A DNA stretch of 64,000 nt from Clarireedia homoeocarpa. Lineage: Eukaryota > Ascomycota > Leotiomycetes > Helotiales > Rutstroemiaceae. A model generated the notes under the pieces. That model saw nothing but the letters and a program-made list of their open reading frames with translations. It was not told the origin of the DNA and did no database searches. Each line of letters opens with the position of its first letter. Within the stretch, counting starts at the first letter, position 1. Below are positions 58,353-64,000 of the stretch, in pieces. The position numbers and the translations under genes are program-made. The stretch is from contig LNKV01000007.1 in the NCBI GenBank assembly GCA_001465935.1, positions 1,054,001-1,118,000 on the forward strand, in the 5' to 3' direction.

Positions 58353-60160
58353 ATGGCTGCAATTCCAGATGTCACGAGCCTCAGTGACAACGAAATCTCA
58401 GAGGACTCACCGTTGCTTACCTCCTCCCCTGCGGTCCTCACTTCCGTGAGCGCTAGTGACCACTGCCACAGCCACCATAGGCACCGAGACATGAAGGAAG
58501 TGAGATACATTTTTCGACTCAGCCTTTTGATTATCTTTTTGGTCGCCAGCTCGCACTTCCTCCTCATAGCGCCAATCACACAACTGAAGGAGCTAGCCAT
58601 TTGCAAATCCTATTACAGGGCACGCTGGGAGTCACAGAGCAATTGCAAGGCCGAGCCCATTCAGAGCGCGTTGGCGTCATTGATAGGCTGGCAGCAACTT
58701 CTGGATTGTTTTCCAGGTGCGTGAGCAGCAGTGCTATCTTGAACAACTAGACTAGGGCCTTCCATTCAGTAGGCACTCAATCTAATGATTATCTCCCAGC
58801 GATTCTTCTAGGCATCTTTTATGGCTCCCTTGCCGACCACTATGGCCGCCGTCTGGTTCTGGTATTATCATTATTAGGCATGTCGTTGGGTGCTCTATGG
58901 ATTCAGGTTGTTTGTGAGTTTCTCTCTCTCCACAAATACTTTCACTGCACCTTGGCTAATGATACATGCTTCATTGGTCAGTGTTCTGGTCAGAGAAGTT
59001 GCTAATCGAATTGACTTGGATTTCCGCCGCTTTCTACTTGGTAGGAGGAGGTCCAGTGGTTGGGGGTTCCATGATTTTTGTAGTCGTTTCAGATATATCA
59101 AGCGACGAAGAGAGGTATGAGTCAATTCCTAGTTGGAGGATACATGTCCCTTGACTTACCTGATTCTATCTGCTAGAGCTTCAAATTTCTTTCAACTCAA
59201 TGCCATGGCACTGGTAGCAGAGATCCTCCTCTCCCCACTAAGCTCCTTTCTCATGCAAAGTAATCCTTGGCTACCAGCACTTTTAGGCCTAGCAGCTATT
59301 CTCGCCAGCGTTTTGGTGGTTCTCGTTGGGCTTCCTCAGATGATTCCTCCCCACGGTTCGCGACAGTCCCCCGTCTTGCAACCAGTGGAAAGCTCCCAGA
59401 TCGATTTCGATGCAGAAAAACCGTTTTGGAAAGACGCTATGATAAGTATCAGCTCTCGATTGAAGGATCTGCGTGTTGTATTTGCATCATATCAAATCCT
59501 TCTACTTGTAGTAGTCTTCTCCGTTGGAACTCTCTACCGCTCTTCAACCGAATTTTTGTTACAATATGTTTCCAGAAGATATGAATGGACGATCTCCGAC
59601 GCGGGATTTTTGCTTTCATACCGCGCCACTGTGAATATTGTCCTTCTCATAGGAATCTTGCCCGGACTCAGCTTTCTCATATTGAAATATGGAAAAGCTA
59701 GCGCGCAGACCAAAGATCTATGGCTCCTTCGAGCAAGTACCTTTTCCATGACTTTAGGCTCCTTTGCTATCGGACTAGCCCCTAACGCTATATTTGTGGT
59801 CATCGGTACTTATCTCCCTCCCATCTTCCACTAGCCAATTGCCTGCTAATGTTTGAAATTGCAGGCATCACGTTATTTGCTCTCGGCCATGGGTTCATCC
59901 CTATTCTCCTGAGCCTGGCTTCTACTCTCGTTGATTCGGCTCATGTTGGGATGCTATACAATGTGTTTGCCGTGAGTGAGACTATCGGCAGCTTAATCAA
60001 TGGGCCATTACTATCTATCAGCTTCCGTGCTGGCATGAAGGCGGGTGGTTCTCTTACCGGATTGCCTTTCATCGTTGCAGGTGTCATCCTGTTGTTGGCT
60101 TCATTGGCGGTGTTTTTACTTCGGGTGCCGGCACACGGGCGTATTGTGCTGGTGACATGA
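58353..60160 (+). CDS. MFS transporter (12-TM, DHA1-like)
   Basis: A 511-residue protein in five exons: 58353-58716, 58800-58913, 58982-59114, 59177-59805 and 59865-60160. A polar N-terminus with an acidic ESSPLL-like stretch (SEDSPLLTSS) and a His cluster precedes TM1 (LSLLIIFLVASSHFLLIAP). Motif A is GIFYGSLADHYGRRLVL; YLVGGGPVVGGSMIFVVVSDI follows. A central loop of about 65 residues separates the two six-helix halves. The SPLL motif and the family resemble fungal efflux transporters. It is transcribed away from the hydrolase and may belong to the metabolite cluster, though repeats flank it on both sides. Confidence 0.87.
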
Positions 60161-61260
60161 CAAAAATTTGACACATGCTTACCTATCACCTATTGCGCTG
60201 TACCTTAGCTATAGAGACGCGCCTTCCGTGCTCGCTTTCCATTTGCCTGCTTTGACACAGCAATGTTCCGTGATCCTCAACTTACAACGAAGTGAGTTTA
60301 GAGATGTCGGGCAGGTCGGGCGGATTGGGCCGCGCACGGTTAAGCTTACCCTGTCCCCACCTAAAAATCTACAGAACTAATCGTTGTTCATGGGTGGCAC
60401 GGGCGGATAGGGGTAGATAGATGCTTGCTTGTCTCGCTTGTTTATAACCTTACATAATGGGAGAGATATTTAATTTTAATCTTACGATATGCATATGGTA
60501 AGACCGCTTTCGCACGAAGGATTTAAGACATATGCCGGCGCCTGCAAAAAGTTTTCACCCGAAGCTAAGCGAGGTAGGGCAAGACAATGGTCGGCGACGA
60601 GTTCTCCACTACTTCCAACAGAAACGAAGCCATTTGGGAGGTTCCAGCTCCCGTATGGTTCTTGTCGCATGTTGTTGGATTTGTTCATGCACGTGCATGC
60701 TGATGTAAGTTCTGCATAACGGTTAACCTTAATCATGAAATTTTAACTACTCTGCGGGATTGTTTGCGGCTGACTTGGTGCCTGATACCTGAGGTGTTTA
60801 CACAACCACCGAGTATTTTTTGAAACCCAACTTAGGTTAATGTAGGTTTATTGATTACATGCGCCGCACTTTCGAAGTAGCGTGATCTAGCATGGCCTCG
60901 GATTTGGAAGCGCTGAGGAAACGCTATTATTTAGTCACAAGCAAGATGCAAAAATGTAGCATGCACAACGACACGAGCATAGGAAAGGGCACATAGACAG
61001 GGAGAGAGAGACAGGTAATAGTGAACATCCAATTTTGAGAGCATCATCCTACTAATCGTACTTTGATCCAGAGATTCTAAAGAGAGTCATGAAGCAGAAT
61101 CCGAAAAGTCCCATAACCGCCTTCGCTACAAGTCCAACTCACAGTCCCACGCCTAGTATCTTCTTCCACTCCCACAGAAGCTCATCTCCATCATCAAGTC
61201 ATAACAGCATCATCATAACGCTCGAAGCTAAGGGTAGCCGCTTGAGCAGGGGTAGTTGAT
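60161..61260. other. Intergenic region with repeat copy
   Basis: Between the second MFS gene and the repeat-peptide precursor gene. It holds the repeat at 60482-60545; no credible gene is seen. Confidence 0.5.
60482..60545 (+). repeat. Second copy of the 57.4-kb core repeat
   Basis: Shares CCGCTTTCGCACGAAGGATT plus TAAGACAT and TGCCGGCGCC with 57419-57456, in the same orientation. A nearby GGGAGGTTCCAG (about 60635) matches the ends of the 57.3-58.0 kb element. The two copies bracket the MFS gene. Confidence 0.8.
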
Positions 61261-61833
61261 TTACTCAGAAGCAACGTACTTCTCAGTCCACTCAACGTCA
61301 CGAGCCTCAGGCTTGACGTACTTCTCGGTCCACTCAACGTCGCGAGCCTCAGGCTTGACGTATTTCTCGGTCCACTCAACGTCGCGAGCTTCGGGCTTGA
61401 CATACTTCTCAGTCCACTCGACATCACGAGCCTCAGGCTTGACATACTTCTCAGTCCACTCGACATCACGAGCCTCAGGCTTGACGTATTTCTCAGTCCA
61501 TTCAACGTCACGAGCCTCAGGCTTGACGTACTTCTCAGTCCACTCGACATCACGAGCCTCAGGCTTGACGTATTTCTCAGTCCATTCAACGTCACGAGCC
61601 TCAGGCTTGACGTATTTCTCAGTCCATTCAACGTCACGAGCCTCAGGCTTGACATACTTCTCGGTCCATTCAACGTCGCGAGCCTCAGGCTTGACGTATT
61701 TCTCAGTCCACTCAACGTCACGAGCCTCGACTGGCTTGACGTATTTCTCTGTCCATTCGACATCTCGTTTGATAGGGCCAGCCATAGTGGCGGCAACGAG
61801 TCCGAAAACAGTGATGACGGTAGCGGTCTTCAT
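61261..61833 (-). CDS. Secreted repeat precursor peptide, candidate dikaritin-type RiPP precursor
   Basis: A 190-residue intronless gene. Residues 1-18 are a signal peptide (MKTATVITVFGLVAATMA), followed by GPIKR. Twelve tandem repeats fill the rest: one of 15 residues (DVEWTEKYVKPVEAR), ten of 14 (DVEWTEKYVKPEAR) and a final DVEWTEKYVASE. Only the first copy is preceded by a dibasic KR; the others are bounded by EAR, so cleavage would have to follow a single Arg. Repeated cores behind a signal peptide are the layout of Kex2-processed precursors (ustiloxin, phomopsin, asperipin type), where aromatic residues of the core are cross-linked. Each repeat has one Trp and one Tyr. A UstYa-family oxidase is its divergent neighbour. 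No known core peptide is recognised. Alternatives are an uncyclised secreted repeat peptide or a wall protein. Confidence 0.85.
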   Translation of the reverse strand: MKTATVITVFGLVAATMAGPIKRDVEWTEKYVKPVEARDVEWTEKYVKPEARDVEWTEKYVKPEARDVEWTEKYVKPEARDVEWTEKYVKPEARDVEWTEKYVKPEARDVEWTEKYVKPEARDVEWTEKYVKPEARDVEWTEKYVKPEARDVEWTEKYVKPEARDVEWTEKYVKPEARDVEWTEKYVASE

Positions 61834-62828
61834 TTTGAGACAGTGTTTTTTGTTGGAGAAGAGGTCTGAAGATAGAGAAGTTGGAATTTGGGGAGTGATT
61901 GAAGATAAGCTTTGATGAGGACTCTGAGTGGAAGTGAAGAAGATATTGAACCTTTGAGGAAGAAAGAGCTGGTTTTAAACTTCGAGCACAAGGGCAGTTA
62001 GTTTGCTAACTGCCGAGTTGGCAAAGCTTGGTTTCTGACCCCTCCTACTTCATTCCACTTTCTCAACGCTACCGATTTCGGAATATCCACACTTTTTTGC
62101 GTGTTGTAGATCAGTGGCATAATGATATCTCACAAAACCCCGAAGACTGCGTGCTTTGGCTCCTTCGAATGTAACATTCCAGCAGAAACATGCATAAGTT
62201 GTAAGCACTTGAAGTCGGACTGAACCTAATGAGGATTCTATTTACAAAAAATCTGAGCTTTACGTACATTGGTGCATAGATTATTTCATGACACTAATGT
62301 ACATCGTTGGATCACGGTTACTGATATATGAGTTTACTGAGACAATGTTAGTGTGCCAGCTACCTCTCCAGCCGCCCGTGATTAGCGCTTAGAATCACAG
62401 CAAATCCCCTGTGCCGCATTCGGTAAAGCTTAAAAGTAAGCTTATGACTAGTTTCAGAAGGCACAGCTTGAAATGATGGACACAATACCCATATTATTCC
62501 CACCCGCCCCCTCCCCCCGCCACCTTCCCCCCCCCCCCAAACATAAGTTCAATTTTTTAGGTGGCAAGACACAGGAATAAACAGCTTTTGTTATAGATGA
62601 GGGAGAGTATCTTTACCCCCCTGCATAGAGGTTGCTTATCTGTTTGATGGTTTTATTTGTCAACAATAAAAGATCATCCAAAGTCTTTTGCGCAGAGACA
62701 AATCGACCGTCTGACTGACGAACCCATCTCCCAAAAAAAACTTCGAATCTTGAGTCGTTCAGTCCTCCTATTTTCCTTCAATTTATCCCGAGCAACTCAT
62801 TTTCCTACGCTCAACTCCCACATAGAAC
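61834..62828. promoter_or_regulatory. Shared upstream region of precursor and UstYa-like genes
   Basis: 1 kb between divergent starts, compatible with joint control. A C-rich tract lies at 62501-62540. No ORF or RNA gene is supported. Confidence 0.5.
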
Positions 62829-63947
62829 ATGGCTCCATGGAATTCGAGCAAAAGAATGGCAGCGGAAGAGAAGAAAACTTTCAGTCCGTTGTCACAAAAC
62901 TCGTCAATAGACGAACAGACTTCTCCCTTCCTTGACAGTCCTACAGCTGAGGAAACGGATCATACCTACCAACGAGGGCCAGCTTCAATCCCACGTCGGG
63001 CTTTATGTTTGAATATCGGGTTGTTTCTTGCTTCTATGACCCTTTTTGTTGGGTCGGTGGTCATGCATTCGCTTGGCCCAACGGATCGGGAGTGCTCTAC
63101 GAGAATGTCCGCATACTGTAAGTATATGGTGAAGTTATTGACTATTGAAGTTTTGCTGAAGACATTGCTAAATTTTACTTTTCAAATAGCACCGGTCATG
63201 GAGGCCGTTGAATATGAATGGGTCACTTTCGAAAACGAGTTCTCTACGGCGCCTACGAAATACCGAGGAAAGCCGAATGCTGAACTTGAACAAGCATGGA
63301 CTGATTTGTGGAAATGTAAGTCCAGTCCTGCACAGTGATATTGCACAAAGATACTGGGAAAGGACAGCTCTGACTCGTTTCCAGATGGGGCATTTCCCGT
63401 TCCTATTAACAAAGTCGAGGCTCTGAATCAGTCAACGGACCTCGACTGGCGTCGTGTCAATCCAGGAGAGCCTGATAGTCCTACTGTTGGCTTACTGGAG
63501 GGTTTCCATCAAATCCATTGTCTGGTATGTATGCCTGGATCATCTCGGATCTAGTTGGCTAAATTATTGTTTTAGAATCTCATTCGTCAATACACCTACA
63601 AAGATGACTGGGACTACACCAACGCGTCGTCCTGGCAAGGTGGACCAGAGATGGTGCGTTGGCACGTCGATCATTGTATCGAGACATTGCGGATGAATTT
63701 GATGTGCACTGCCGATGTCACTCCGTACCTCATTTGGAACGATCCAGAGGGCTTCAATGGTGAAAGTCCCAGCTTCAACACTTTACACAAATGCCGGAAG
63801 TGGGAGCCTATTGTGGACTGGGTGAAGGAGCACGTGGTTTTTAATGGCACGGCGCTGGAGATGGCCGAGGAAGAGGACAAGGCGAAAGGAATGGCCGGTC
63901 ACTCTGGACATAGTCATGAGAATGGCCATAGCCATACTTCATTCTAA
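62829..63947 (+). CDS. UstYa-family (DUF3328) oxidase
   Basis: A 308-residue protein in four exons: 62829-63117, 63190-63315, 63385-63524 and 63576-63947. About 55 polar residues precede one membrane anchor (ALCLNIGLFLASMTLFVGSV). Then come VEYEWVTFENEF, KYRGKPNAELEQAW and the two family-defining HxxHC motifs, HQIHC and HVDHC. The C-terminus is His-rich (GHSGHSHENGHSHTSF). UstYa-type enzymes form the ether or C-C rings of dikaritin RiPPs (ustiloxin UstYa/Yb) and also act in some other pathways such as cyclochlorotine. Divergence from a repeat precursor gene supports a RiPP role. It ends 53 bp before the window edge, so further cluster genes may follow. Confidence 0.92.
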
Positions 63948-64000
63948 ATTTATGTTTCCTTGTATATAGAAAGTCATAGTATGTCTCGTCCTAGAAATGA

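Noticed and set aside
61194..61915. Long open frames on both strands over the repeat precursor (plus-strand repeats YFSVHSTSRASGLT; another minus frame rich in LSGLRNTSSLRL)
   Set aside because: The 42-bp unit is a multiple of three, so any frame open in one unit is open in all. Only the frame with a signal peptide and the UstYa neighbour makes biological sense.

Overview
This window is nuclear DNA of a filamentous ascomycete. Nearly every gene has short (about 45-90 bp) GT-AG introns, and the gene families are typically fungal: a septin, PROPPIN, Rsr1/Krev-1 GTPase, iterative PKS-NRPS, FSH hydrolase, UstYa-type DUF3328 oxidase and an AreA-like DUF1752 protein. The protein flavour fits Leotiomycetes/Helotiales, but that placement is inference. 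No rRNA or CRISPR array is visible. The only tRNA-like sequence looks degenerate.

Layout. 0-9.6 kb is dense housekeeping: Bax-inhibitor family protein (-), septin Cdc11/AspA (-), PROPPIN (+), Ist3/Snu17-type splicing factor (-) and dynein light intermediate chain (+). 10-17.4 kb holds metabolic genes: a divergent SDR / FAD amino-acid-oxidase-like pair, a signal-peptide membrane protein with a PPVY tail, and a mitochondrial-type SDR. 17.4-22.6 kb is a large gene-free stretch in front of a DUF1752 regulator. 25.2-26.5 kb is a broken CAP10 glycosyltransferase. 26.5-35.6 kb is gene-poor and repeat-rich around the Rap-like GTPase gene. 35.6-42 kb holds a purine phosphoribosyltransferase, a D-2-hydroxyacid dehydrogenase, a decayed FAD-linked oxidase and a UBC/F-box protein.

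42.8-60.2 kb reads as a secondary-metabolite cluster: DHA2 MFS exporter, a 2529-residue PKS-NRPS, a Baeyer-Villiger-type flavin monooxygenase, an FSH/LovG-like hydrolase and a second MFS transporter. The synthase has KS-AT-(degenerate DH)-ACP-C-A-T only, with no KR, MT, ER or release domain. The hydrolase could therefore release the product in trans and the monooxygenase could tailor it.

61.2-63.95 kb carries the most interesting pair. One gene encodes a secreted precursor made of twelve near-identical copies of DVEWTEKYV(KPEAR). Divergent from it, across 1 kb, lies a UstYa-family oxidase with both HxxHC motifs. This is the signature of a dikaritin-type ribosomal peptide (RiPP) pathway with an unfamiliar core sequence, and its remaining genes may lie beyond the right edge.

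Mobile and repeat content: a MITE family with three copies (one intact, one inside an intron, one AT-shifted in a RIP-like way); a second MITE with 29-bp perfect inverted ends; a 60-70 bp palindromic element in three copies around the PKS-NRPS cluster; inverted and direct repeats flanking the second transporter; and many microsatellites.
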